From contig NZ_BIMD01000023.1 of assembly GCF_004000905.1 (NCBI RefSeq), forward strand, positions 1-64,000: a stretch of 64,000 bases of DNA. The letters are read 5' to 3'. Source of the DNA: Paenibacillus humicus NBRC 102415 (GTDB lineage: Bacteria; Bacillota; Bacilli; Paenibacillales; Paenibacillaceae). Of this stretch, positions 53,517-61,229 are shown piece after piece. Under the pieces are notes generated by a model. That model was given only the letters and a program-made list of their open reading frames with translations, did no database searches and was not told the origin of the DNA. Each line of letters begins with the position of its first letter. The stretch's first letter is position 1. A program made the position numbers and the translations under genes.

Positions 53517-53781
53517 GAGGTAATCCCCCTCTCCATCTCGTGTTGCATGCTAAAGAACATTATAGCGTTTCAGGCAATCACTGTAAACCGCTTTCGCAGG
53601 TTCCTCGAAGCCTTTTTTGCTTGTCCGCCGCCTGCCGCTTCTAGGATTGCCCCCATAAAGGACGAATATGTATGAGCCTCTGCAAAATTGGAAATACAAT
53701 TTAGTAACGATAGATTCTATGAACTCTACCAAGGGCATAGGGATAAAGAAAGTGCGTTTACGTTAGGAGGTTGTAGCGAGC

Positions 53782-54426
53782 ATGACAGCAGTCAGGCAAG
53801 ATGCATGGAGCCCGGACGACGATCTGATTCTCGCCGAGGTGACACTAAGACATATCCGCGATGGCGGTACCCAGCTCGGAGCATTCGAAGAGGTGGGGGA
53901 GAAGATTGCCAGAACGCCCGCGGCCTGCGGGTTCAGATGGAACAGCTGCGTACGCAAGCGGTATGAGGAAGCGATTCAGCTCGCCAAGCAGCAGCGGCAG
54001 AAACGGAATTATTTGAAGAAACAGGCGCCGGCTGCCTCCCATGTTTCCGCCTTGGCGGAACCGGCTGCCGAGCCTGCAGCCTTGCTCGATTCGGCATACG
54101 GCGACGATGCGATCGCGGTCGAAGCCGTCATCCGGTATTTGAAGCAATGGAAAACAACCTTCTCCGACCTGCAGCGGCATGTCAAGCGCCTGGAGAGAGA
54201 GCTGTCCAGCCGCAACGAGGAGCTGAGCAGCCTCAGGGAGATCAACGACCGTCTGTCCCGGGAAGCGAACCATGTCCAGCTGGACTATCAGTCCGTCAAC
54301 GACGACTACAAGACTTTGCTTCAGATCATGGACCGCGCGAGGCGCCTCACGGTGCTGAACGAGGACGACGAGCTGAAGCCGCGATTCAAGATGGATGCCA
54401 ACGGCAACCTGGAGCGCATTGAGTGA
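53782..54426 (+). CDS. rsfA: RsfA family prespore transcription regulator
   Basis: A 214-residue DNA-binding protein related to RsfA, which tunes sigma-F-dependent genes in the prespore of B. subtilis. The N-terminal Myb/SANT-like domain is highly similar to the family (RQDAWSPDDDLILAEVTLRHI, ACGFRWNSCVRKRYEEAI), followed by a linker and a C-terminal coiled coil (residues 130-185). TAGGAGG at 53764-53770 precedes ATG 53782. In B. subtilis the equivalent gene ylbO is also near the mraZ cluster. Confidence 0.93.
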   Translation: MTAVRQDAWSPDDDLILAEVTLRHIRDGGTQLGAFEEVGEKIARTPAACGFRWNSCVRKRYEEAIQLAKQQRQKRNYLKKQAPAASHVSALAEPAAEPAALLDSAYGDDAIAVEAVIRYLKQWKTTFSDLQRHVKRLERELSSRNEELSSLREINDRLSREANHVQLDYQSVNDDYKTLLQIMDRARRLTVLNEDDELKPRFKMDANGNLERIE

Positions 54427-54532
54427 TGCCATGCGAACGGTTCTTCCGATCAACCGGAAGGGCCGTTTTTTTGCTGCCGCGGATGCTTGCGCCATCCGGG
54501 TCTGGTACAATCGCCGAAGGAGGAATGAAGCC

Positions 54533-55480
54533 ATGAAAATAACGGTCATAGGAGCAGGCTCGATCGGACTTCTCTACGCGGCGCGCTTGTCGCTGGCGGG
54601 AGAGGATGTGGGCGCGCTCGTCCGCACGAGGCGGCATGCCGAGGCGCTGCGGGAGGACGGAATCATGCTCAAGACGCATGAAGGGGAATTCGCCGTCCCC
54701 ATCGAAGCGGCAGCGCTGGAGGATGCCGGCAACGGCAGCGGCCGCGGAAATGCTATGGAGCCCCGCTGGTTCATCCTCAGCGTCAAGCAGACGGCGCTTG
54801 ACGCGCCGCTGCTTGGCCGGCTGGCCCTGCTGGCCGGCCCGCAGGACGCCATGCTGTGCCTTCAGAACGGAATCGGACATATGGAGCGCCTGAATCAGTC
54901 TCTTCCCGATGTCGCTCTCTATGCGGGCGTGACGAGCGAAGGAGCGATGAGGGAAGACGCCCGGACGGTGATCCATACCGGTCTCGGGGAGCTTCATTAC
55001 GGCGCGGCGAACGAAGCGGCGTCCGCCAGCCGCGCGGCGAAGCTGCGAGGGATGTGGCAGAAGGCCGCGGACAAGGCAGGAATCGCCGCTTTTTTGTCGA
55101 ACGATATGGAAAACCGCATTTACCGCAAGCTGCTGCTCAATGCCGTGATCAATCCGCTTACCGCGCTGTACGGAATCCGCAACGGAGAGCTTCCGTCCCA
55201 TCCGCAGGCCGGCAAGCTGATGGAAGCGCTGCATGAGGAGACGGCGGCCATTCTCGCCCGTGCCGGATTGGCGCTCGACGGCAGCGAGCGGGCACGCCTG
55301 CTGGAAGTATGCCGGCTGACCGCCGGCAACGTCTCTTCCATGCTGGCGGATATAAGGGCAGGCCGCAGAAGCGAGGTCGACAGCATCAACGGGGCGGTTG
55401 CTTCTCTGGCCGGAACGCTCGGTGTGGACGCTCCGCTCAACCAAGCCGCCGCAGCGATGGTAAAGGCGCTGGAACCGTAG
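54533..55480 (+). CDS. panE: 2-dehydropantoate 2-reductase (PanE-like)
   Basis: NADPH-dependent ketopantoate reductase in pantothenate and CoA synthesis, 315 residues. The Rossmann start VIGAGSIGLLYA (residues 5-16) and the catalytic-type Lys and Asn in NRIYRKLLLNAVINPLTALYG are present, with the FILSVKQT and LQNGIGH segments. ATG 54533 has AAGGAGG at 54517-54523. It corresponds to the ylbQ locus near the mraZ cluster. Assignment to panE itself rather than a paralogue is likely but not certain. Confidence 0.9.
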   Translation: MKITVIGAGSIGLLYAARLSLAGEDVGALVRTRRHAEALREDGIMLKTHEGEFAVPIEAAALEDAGNGSGRGNAMEPRWFILSVKQTALDAPLLGRLALLAGPQDAMLCLQNGIGHMERLNQSLPDVALYAGVTSEGAMREDARTVIHTGLGELHYGAANEAASASRAAKLRGMWQKAADKAGIAAFLSNDMENRIYRKLLLNAVINPLTALYGIRNGELPSHPQAGKLMEALHEETAAILARAGLALDGSERARLLEVCRLTAGNVSSMLADIRAGRRSEVDSINGAVASLAGTLGVDAPLNQAAAAMVKALEP

Positions 55481-55489
55481 GAAAGGGCG

Positions 55490-55888
55490 ATGTCCGTGTT
55501 CGTTTGGGAAAGCTTGAAAACAGCTTACGCACTGCTCGCGATGATACCTTTTATACCCTTTGCGCTCATTTTTTTCACTGCCCGGGCTGTTACCGGGGAC
55601 CGCAAGCGATCGCTGCGGCTGGCGATGGATATTACGACCGCTCTGCTGATCGGATGCGTCGCGGTGCTGTTCAACCGGATTTTCTCCAATTCGTTCGGCC
55701 TGTACGGCATTCTGCTCGTCATGCTCATCGGCGGCGGCCTGCTCGGCAACCTTCAATTCCGCAAGCGCGGGCAGGTCGATGTCCGCAAAATATTCCGCGC
55801 GATTTGGCGGCTCGGTTTTTTCGCCATGGGAATCATGTACATCGTTCTCATGGCGGCCGGCATCGCCCAGCATATGTTCCGGGTGTAG
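55490..55888 (+). CDS. DUF3397 membrane protein
   Basis: A 132-residue protein with four membrane spans, matching DUF3397 by ALIFFTARAVTGDRKRSLRLAMD and the basic loop before the last span (RKRGQVDVRKIFRAIWRLGFF). It starts 9 bases after the panE stop, probably on the same message. Function unknown; it is regularly found beside bshC in Bacilli. Confidence 0.87.
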   Translation: MSVFVWESLKTAYALLAMIPFIPFALIFFTARAVTGDRKRSLRLAMDITTALLIGCVAVLFNRIFSNSFGLYGILLVMLIGGGLLGNLQFRKRGQVDVRKIFRAIWRLGFFAMGIMYIVLMAAGIAQHMFRV

Positions 55889-55917
55889 CAGAATCTGTAC
55901 TAATTTCGGTTACGGTT

Positions 55918-55946
55918 TTGACGGGTACCCGCTCAAGGTGTACAAT
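55918..55946 (+). promoter_or_regulatory. Sigma-A promoter of bshC
   Basis: TTGACG at 55918-55923, a 17-base spacer and TACAAT at 55941-55946, about 48 bases before bshC. Confidence 0.85.
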
Positions 55947-55993
55947 CGTAGCGAAAGCTTCGCATTTACAGCTGGGGGGTTGCAGGTTACCCG

Positions 55994-57646
55994 ATGAATA
56001 TGGAGACGATTTGCCTGCCTTTTGGCCAGCCGCTTGCCGATGATTACATCGGCCGCAAGCGCGAGGCGCTTGAGCCGCTGCTCGGCTATCATGCCGCAGA
56101 TGAGGAACATTGGAAGACGCGGCTGCGCCGGCTCAGAAATCATGAAGGCTTGCGTGCCGACAGCCGAAGCGTGGCTGCCGCAGTGAAGAAGTACCAAGAG
56201 CCGTTCGGACTATCCGAACAGGTCCGCTCCAATCTGGAATTGCTGGAGCAAGGGTCGCCCGTCGTCGTCGGCGGCCAGCAGGCCGTACTGTGGACCGGTC
56301 CCTTGATGATCATACATAAGGCGGTGACGATCCTGCAGACCGCCGAATGGGCATCACGCCTGCTTGGCGAGACCGTCGTGCCGGTGTTTTGGATCGCCGG
56401 CGAGGATCACGACTGGGACGAGGCCAGCCAGACTTTCGTGCCCGATGCCGGAGGGACGGGTACCCGCAAGCTGTCCACGCCAAGACCGGGCAGCGGCCGC
56501 TCTTCCGTCAGCCGGACGCAGCTCGATCCCGGGATGCTTGGGGAGGCGCTCGCCCAGCTCGAAGCGGCTCTGCCCGACAGCCCGCATAAGCTTGCGCTGT
56601 GCGCCGAGCTGCGGCATGGCTCGGAGAGCTGCAGGACGCTGACGGAACTGTTCGCCTTGATGCTGAACGCCTTGTTCGGAGAGAAGGGACTGCTCCTCGT
56701 CGATGCCGACGATCCGGGACTGCGCAGCCTGGAGGGGCCGATGTTCTCCGAGCTCGTATCGCGCAACGCCCAGCTCGAGCAGGCATTCCTTGCGGGCACC
56801 GCCAGTGTGGAAGAGCTTGGATACAAGCCGCAGGCCGACCTTGCGGAAGGAGGCGCCAACCTGTTCCTCTTCCACCAAGATGGGGAAGCCGGCGCCGAAG
56901 AGAGGGTGCTTCTCCACCGCAGAGGCGACCGTTTCGAGGATCGCAAGGGACTCGTCTCGCTCAGTTCCCGAGAACTGGCGTCCATCGCCGAGCGGCAGCC
57001 TGAGCGGCTGAGCAACAATGTGTTCACGAGACCTCTCATGCAGGAGTTTCTGTTCCCTGTCCTCTCGACGGTGCTTGGTCCCGGAGAGATCGCCTATTGG
57101 GCTCAGACCGGGGCCGCATTCCGCGAACTGGGGATGGAGATGCCGATCCTGACGCCGCGGCTCTCCTTCACGCTGCTGGAACCGGCAGCGGCCAAAACGA
57201 TGGAGGCGTACGGAATCTCCTTTGAAGACGCTCTCGGCGGAATCGAAGCCAAGAAGAAGCAGTGGCTCGCCGGCAGCGGACATTACGGCATCAGCGAGCG
57301 CTTCCAGGAAGCGCTGCTGCGCATGCGGGACGCCTACAGCCCTGCGCTGGCGATGGCCGCATCCGTGGAGAAGGGGTTGGCGGATCTTGGCGAGAACAAC
57401 TGGAGCCGCATTGCCCGTGAAATCCAGTACATGGAAGACAAGACCAAAAAAGCGCTGGAGAGCAGGGAGCAGACCGCACTGGACCGGATGGATGCGCTCG
57501 GAACGGCAGTATGTCCGGAAGGCCGTCCGCAGGAGCGGGTTCTGGCATCCGTGTACTATTTGAACGTATATGGCCGCAGATGGCTGGACGTTTTGCTCGC
57601 GGCTCCTTTCGAGCCTTGCGCGGGACATAGGCTGGTACGCTTGTAA
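55994..57646 (+). CDS. bshC: Bacillithiol biosynthesis cysteine ligase BshC
   Basis: Putative final enzyme of bacillithiol synthesis, adding cysteine to glucosaminyl-malate. The 550-residue protein has the nucleotidyltransferase-like core with VVVGGQQAVLWTGPLMIIHKA, VFWIAGEDHDWDEAS and LLLVDADDPGLRSLE, and a long C-terminal coiled coil (about 440-500). ATG 55994 is used, with GGGGGGTTGCAGG about 12 bases upstream; ATG 56000 is possible. As in B. subtilis it sits just before the mraZ cluster, though here ahcY comes between. Confidence 0.94.
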   Translation: MNMETICLPFGQPLADDYIGRKREALEPLLGYHAADEEHWKTRLRRLRNHEGLRADSRSVAAAVKKYQEPFGLSEQVRSNLELLEQGSPVVVGGQQAVLWTGPLMIIHKAVTILQTAEWASRLLGETVVPVFWIAGEDHDWDEASQTFVPDAGGTGTRKLSTPRPGSGRSSVSRTQLDPGMLGEALAQLEAALPDSPHKLALCAELRHGSESCRTLTELFALMLNALFGEKGLLLVDADDPGLRSLEGPMFSELVSRNAQLEQAFLAGTASVEELGYKPQADLAEGGANLFLFHQDGEAGAEERVLLHRRGDRFEDRKGLVSLSSRELASIAERQPERLSNNVFTRPLMQEFLFPVLSTVLGPGEIAYWAQTGAAFRELGMEMPILTPRLSFTLLEPAAAKTMEAYGISFEDALGGIEAKKKQWLAGSGHYGISERFQEALLRMRDAYSPALAMAASVEKGLADLGENNWSRIAREIQYMEDKTKKALESREQTALDRMDALGTAVCPEGRPQERVLASVYYLNVYGRRWLDVLLAAPFEPCAGHRLVRL

Positions 57647-57707
57647 GCAGCGGCGGCCCGGCGCCGTCCGACATCAGAATGGAATCATGGAAGGTGTGAA
57701 AGCAGCT

Positions 57708-58973
57708 ATGACAATCGACGCAAAGGAAGTCAGCATCGTGGCCGACAGGTCGCTGGCGGCGGAGGGCCGTCTCAAGATCGACTGGGTTCAGGCCCATATG
57801 CCCGTATTGAACGAGATCCGCGCCCAGTTCGAGAAGGAGCAGCCGTTCAAAGGGCTGAAGGTATCGATCTGCCTCCATCTGGAAGCCAAGACCGCCTATC
57901 TGGCGGAAGTGGTCCAGGCCGGCGGAGCCGAGGTGACCATAACGGGCAGCAATCCGCTGTCCACCCAGGATGATGTCTGCGCGGCGCTCGTAGAAGCGGG
58001 CATCACCGTGTTCGCCAAATACAATCCGGATCCTCGTGAGTTCAAGGACCTGATGGTCCGGGCGCTTGAGAGCAAGCCCGACCTCATCATCGACGACGGC
58101 GGCGACTTCGCTACGATTCTCCACTCCGAGCGTCCCGATCTGATGGTGAACATCCGCGGCGGGGCGGAAGAGACGACGACGGGCATCATCAAGCTGAAGG
58201 CGCTCCAGAAGGAAGGCGCGCTGAAGTTCCCGATGGTCGCGGTCAACGACGCCTACTGCAAGCATCTGTTCGACAACCGCTACGGAACGGGCCAATCCGC
58301 CTGGGACGGCCTGATCCGCACGACCAATCTGGTCGTGTCGGGCAAGACGGTCGTCGTCGTCGGCTACGGCTGGTGCGGCAAGGGCGTGGCGATGCGGGCC
58401 AAGGGACTAGGCGCCAATGTCATCGTGACGGAAGTCGACGCGATCAAGGCAGTCGAGGCCTACATGGACGGCTTCCAGGTCATGCCGATGATCGAGGCCG
58501 CCAAGCTGGGCGACATGTTCATCACCGTTACCGGCAACAAGGCCGTCATCAACGGCGAGCATTATCCCGTCATGAAAAACGGCGCCATTCTTGCGAACGC
58601 GGGCCACTTCGACGTCGAGTTCAGCAAGCCGGATCTGGCTGCGCTGGCTTCGGAGATCCGCACCGTACGCAAAAACATCGAGGAGTACAAGCTGGAGGAC
58701 GGACGCAGCATTTATGTCCTTGCCGAAGGCCGCCTCGTCAATCTTGCCGCGGGCGACGGCCATCCGGCCGAAATCATGGATATGACCTTCGCGCTGCAGG
58801 CGGTCTCTCTCAAATACGTCAACGATTCCTACAAGGAGCTTGGGGCCAAGGTCATCAACGTTCCTTACGAGCTGGATGAAAGAGTCGCGAGAACGAAGCT
58901 GAGCGCGCTCGGCATCGGAATCGACTCGCTCTCCGAAGAGCAGATCAACTATTTGGACAGCTGGTCTTCCTGA
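57708..58973 (+). CDS. ahcY: Adenosylhomocysteinase
   Basis: NAD-dependent enzyme splitting S-adenosylhomocysteine into adenosine and homocysteine. From ATG 57708 (GGAAGGTG upstream) it is 421 residues; ATG 57687 is a possible longer start. Visible: ICLHLEAKTAYLAEVV, DDGGDFATILH, KFPMVAVNDAYCKHLFDN, the NAD site VVVVGYGWCGKGVA and NAGHFDVEF. Many Bacilli use the Pfs-LuxS route instead, so its presence between bshC and mraZ is noteworthy. A terminator follows the stop. Confidence 0.95.
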   Translation: MTIDAKEVSIVADRSLAAEGRLKIDWVQAHMPVLNEIRAQFEKEQPFKGLKVSICLHLEAKTAYLAEVVQAGGAEVTITGSNPLSTQDDVCAALVEAGITVFAKYNPDPREFKDLMVRALESKPDLIIDDGGDFATILHSERPDLMVNIRGGAEETTTGIIKLKALQKEGALKFPMVAVNDAYCKHLFDNRYGTGQSAWDGLIRTTNLVVSGKTVVVVGYGWCGKGVAMRAKGLGANVIVTEVDAIKAVEAYMDGFQVMPMIEAAKLGDMFITVTGNKAVINGEHYPVMKNGAILANAGHFDVEFSKPDLAALASEIRTVRKNIEEYKLEDGRSIYVLAEGRLVNLAAGDGHPAEIMDMTFALQAVSLKYVNDSYKELGAKVINVPYELDERVARTKLSALGIGIDSLSEEQINYLDSWSS

Positions 58974-58981
58974 CCGCTGCC

Positions 58982-59012
58982 AAAGCCGTCCCCGCGAGGG
59001 GCGGCTTTTTTT
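58982..59012 (+). terminator. Terminator of ahcY
   Basis: A GC-rich stem with one bulged T (58982-58993 with 58998-59008) followed by seven T's. Confidence 0.88.
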
Positions 59013-59200
59013 AATGGGCGGTTTTCGATCTGTACTTTTACCTGCAAACAGGATGCTGATAGTCGCGTAACGAGAACGAGATACACGAGCATTATAGGCG
59101 AAAAGTTTCAAAGATGAGAAAATTTTTAGGTGAAAAAGTTTGGCCAAATCTTCGTTTTGAAGGAGGAAATAGAGTTCAGGCGGCGAATACCAATTTCCTA

Positions 59201-59247
59201 GTGGGGAGAAGTGGGGCAAAGTGGTGGAATAGGGGGAGGGAGTGGGG
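59201..59247 (+). promoter_or_regulatory. Candidate MraZ operator repeats
   Basis: GTGGGG at 59201 and 59211, GTGGTGG at 59221, AGGGGG at 59231 and GTGGGG at 59242 recur with a 10-11-base period immediately before mraZ. MraZ is known to bind direct TGGGN-type repeats with short spacers upstream of its own operon. These repeats fit that pattern and suggest autoregulation. Binding is inferred. Confidence 0.65.
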
Positions 59248-59252
59248 CGCCG

Positions 59253-59690
59253 ATGTTTCTGGGAGAACACCAGCACAGCTTGGACGACAAAGGCCGGCTC
59301 ACGATTCCATCCAAATTCCGCGAAGCTCTCGGCTCTACGTTTATCGCCACCCGTGGCCTGGACAACTGCCTCTTCGTGTATCCCCAGGCCGAATGGAGCG
59401 AGCTCGAGCAGAAGATTCGCCGCTTGCCGCTGATGAAGGCGGATGCGCGGGCGTTCAGCCGGTTCTTCTTTTCCGGGGCCGTCGAATTGGAGCTCGACAA
59501 ACAGGGAAGGGTAAATTTGCCCAGCCATCTGACGGAGTATGCCAAGCTGCAGAAGGATTGCATGGTGCTCGGCGTATCCAGCCGGGTGGAAATATGGAGC
59601 AAGCCGGTGTGGGAAGGCTACTATCAGCAATCCGAGGATACGTTCAACGAAATTGCGGAAAAATTGACCGATTTCGACATTAATTTCTGA
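59253..59690 (+). CDS. mraZ: Transcriptional regulator MraZ
   Basis: First gene of the division and cell wall cluster, 145 residues. It has two AbrB-like halves, with [26 protein letters not shown] in the first and [20 protein letters not shown] in the second, including the DxKGR-type DNA-binding motifs. ATG 59253 is used; the purine-rich repeats just upstream also act as ribosome binding sequence. The family is a ring-forming repressor of its own operon. rsmH follows 76 bases downstream. Confidence 0.95.
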   Translation: MFLGEHQHSLDDKGRLTIPSKFREALGSTFIATRGLDNCLFVYPQAEWSELEQKIRRLPLMKADARAFSRFFFSGAVELELDKQGRVNLPSHLTEYAKLQKDCMVLGVSSRVEIWSKPVWEGYYQQSEDTFNEIAEKLTDFDINF

Positions 59691-59766
59691 TTCACGACAT
59701 TAGTTTTGGATTAAGTATCGTTGTGCATCCTAGTCAGTCATCAAGAACCATCAGGAGGACACCCCT

Positions 59767-60723
59767 TTGTTTCATCACATTACCGTACTCAAGGAAGAGG
59801 CCGTAGAGGGCCTGAATATCCGTCCTGACGGCATATATGTCGACTGTACGCTCGGCGGCGCGGGGCATAGCGAGCTGATCGCTTCCCGGCTCTCCGGCAA
59901 AGGCCGGCTGATCGCCTTCGACCAGGACGACTGGGCTCACGACAACGCCAAGGTCAGGCTGGCTCCTTACATGGACCGGGTGACGCTTGTCCGGAGCAAT
60001 TTCCGTTACTTGCAGGAACAGCTGACCATGCTTGCGGATATCCCGAAGAACGAGAATGGCGTGCCGCAAGTCGACGGGATCCTGTTCGATCTTGGCGTAT
60101 CCAGCCCGCAGCTCGACGAGGCCGAACGAGGCTTCAGCTACAATCATGACGCTCCTCTGGACATGAGAATGGACCGCGAGGCGGAGCTCACGGCGCATGA
60201 AATTCTGAACCACTGGGAAGAAAGCGAGCTGGCGCGGATTTTTTACCGCTATGGGGAAGAGAAGTTCTCCAGGCAGATCGCGCGCGCAATCGTCAAGCAG
60301 CGGCAGTCCGAGGAGATCAAGACGACGGGGGAGCTGGTGGAGCTCATCAAGGCGGGCATACCGGCAGCGGCCCGGCGCACGGGAGGCCATCCGGCCAAAC
60401 GTACGTTCCAGGCGCTTCGGATCGCCGTCAACGACGAGCTCGGAGCGGAGGAGGAAGCGCTCGAGCAGGCCGTGGCCTGCCTCGCTCCGAAGGGGCGGGT
60501 ATCCGTCATTACGTTCCACTCGCTCGAGGACCGGATCTGCAAGCAGCTGTTCGCCGGATATCTGGAGAAATGCACTTGTCCGCCGGATTTTCCGAAATGT
60601 GTATGCGGCGGCACCGGCACGCTGAAGCTCGTCACCCGCAAGCCGGTTCTGCCCGGCGAGGAAGAGCTTGAGGCGAACCCGCGATCCCGGTCGGCGAAGC
60701 TCAGAGTCGCCGAGAAGCTGTAA
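59767..60723 (+). CDS. rsmH: 16S rRNA (cytosine1402-N4)-methyltransferase RsmH
   Basis: SAM-dependent methyltransferase modifying C1402 in the decoding centre, 318 residues (MraW). The SAM motif [33 protein letters not shown], and the C-terminal [14 protein letters not shown] and CVCGGTG segment are all present. The start is TTG 59767, 8 bases after CAGGAGG (59752-59758). Second gene of the cluster; ftsL follows 117 bases after its stop. Confidence 0.96.
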   Translation: MFHHITVLKEEAVEGLNIRPDGIYVDCTLGGAGHSELIASRLSGKGRLIAFDQDDWAHDNAKVRLAPYMDRVTLVRSNFRYLQEQLTMLADIPKNENGVPQVDGILFDLGVSSPQLDEAERGFSYNHDAPLDMRMDREAELTAHEILNHWEESELARIFYRYGEEKFSRQIARAIVKQRQSEEIKTTGELVELIKAGIPAAARRTGGHPAKRTFQALRIAVNDELGAEEEALEQAVACLAPKGRVSVITFHSLEDRICKQLFAGYLEKCTCPPDFPKCVCGGTGTLKLVTRKPVLPGEEELEANPRSRSAKLRVAEKL

Positions 60724-60840
60724 TCCGGATGGCGGCAAGGCGCTTCCGGATCTGTGTCATTTCGCACATAAACTTCCAGGTGGTCTCTTATTCACCATGA
60801 CGCAATGAAATTGAATCAACATGCAGGAGGGGAATCAGCT

Positions 60841-61224
60841 TTGGCTTACACGAGCGGCAACCTGGCGCTGCAGCCCAAACGAAAGCCGGAACAGCAGCCG
60901 GTAAAAGAGACAAAAACAGTCGTGAAGGTCAGGAGGATGATTCCTCCGGCTGAAATGCTTCGCTACCTGTTCTCGGTAGCTGTTATCGTCGGCCTTGTCG
61001 TCCTTATCATTTTCCGTTATGCGCAGGACTACCGCATGCAGCTTCAAATCAAAACGATGGACGCCACTTATGCCGAGTCGGTCGTAGATATGAAAGTGCT
61101 GCAAGCGGAGCTTGCCAAGCTGAACGATCCGGACCGGATCCGCGCCATGGCGATCGCGCAGGGCATGATCGAGCCGGAGCAGACCGGCACTGAGGAAGCA
61201 GCCTCCGCCACGACGGGAAGGTAG
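60841..61224 (+). CDS. ftsL: Cell division protein FtsL
   Basis: Small bitopic divisome protein that links DivIC and PBP2B. From TTG 60841 (AGGAGGGG at 60825-60832) it has 127 residues: a Lys/Pro-rich cytoplasmic part, one membrane span (about residues 40-60, MLRYLFSVAVIVGLVVLII) and an extracellular leucine-zipper-like coiled coil. An upstream ATG at 60805 in frame would add 12 residues, but lacks a good ribosome binding site. Position between rsmH and pbpB supports the call more than sequence, which is weakly conserved in this family. Confidence 0.92.
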   Translation: MAYTSGNLALQPKRKPEQQPVKETKTVVKVRRMIPPAEMLRYLFSVAVIVGLVVLIIFRYAQDYRMQLQIKTMDATYAESVVDMKVLQAELAKLNDPDRIRAMAIAQGMIEPEQTGTEEAASATTGR

Positions 61225-61229
61225 CAGCC

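Noticed and set aside
57647-57707. SAM or SAH riboswitch upstream of ahcY
   Set aside because: Only 61 bases separate bshC and ahcY, too short, and no conserved core is seen.
59114-59683. 189-codon frame starting in the mraZ leader
   Set aside because: No ribosome binding site and it overlaps mraZ in another frame.
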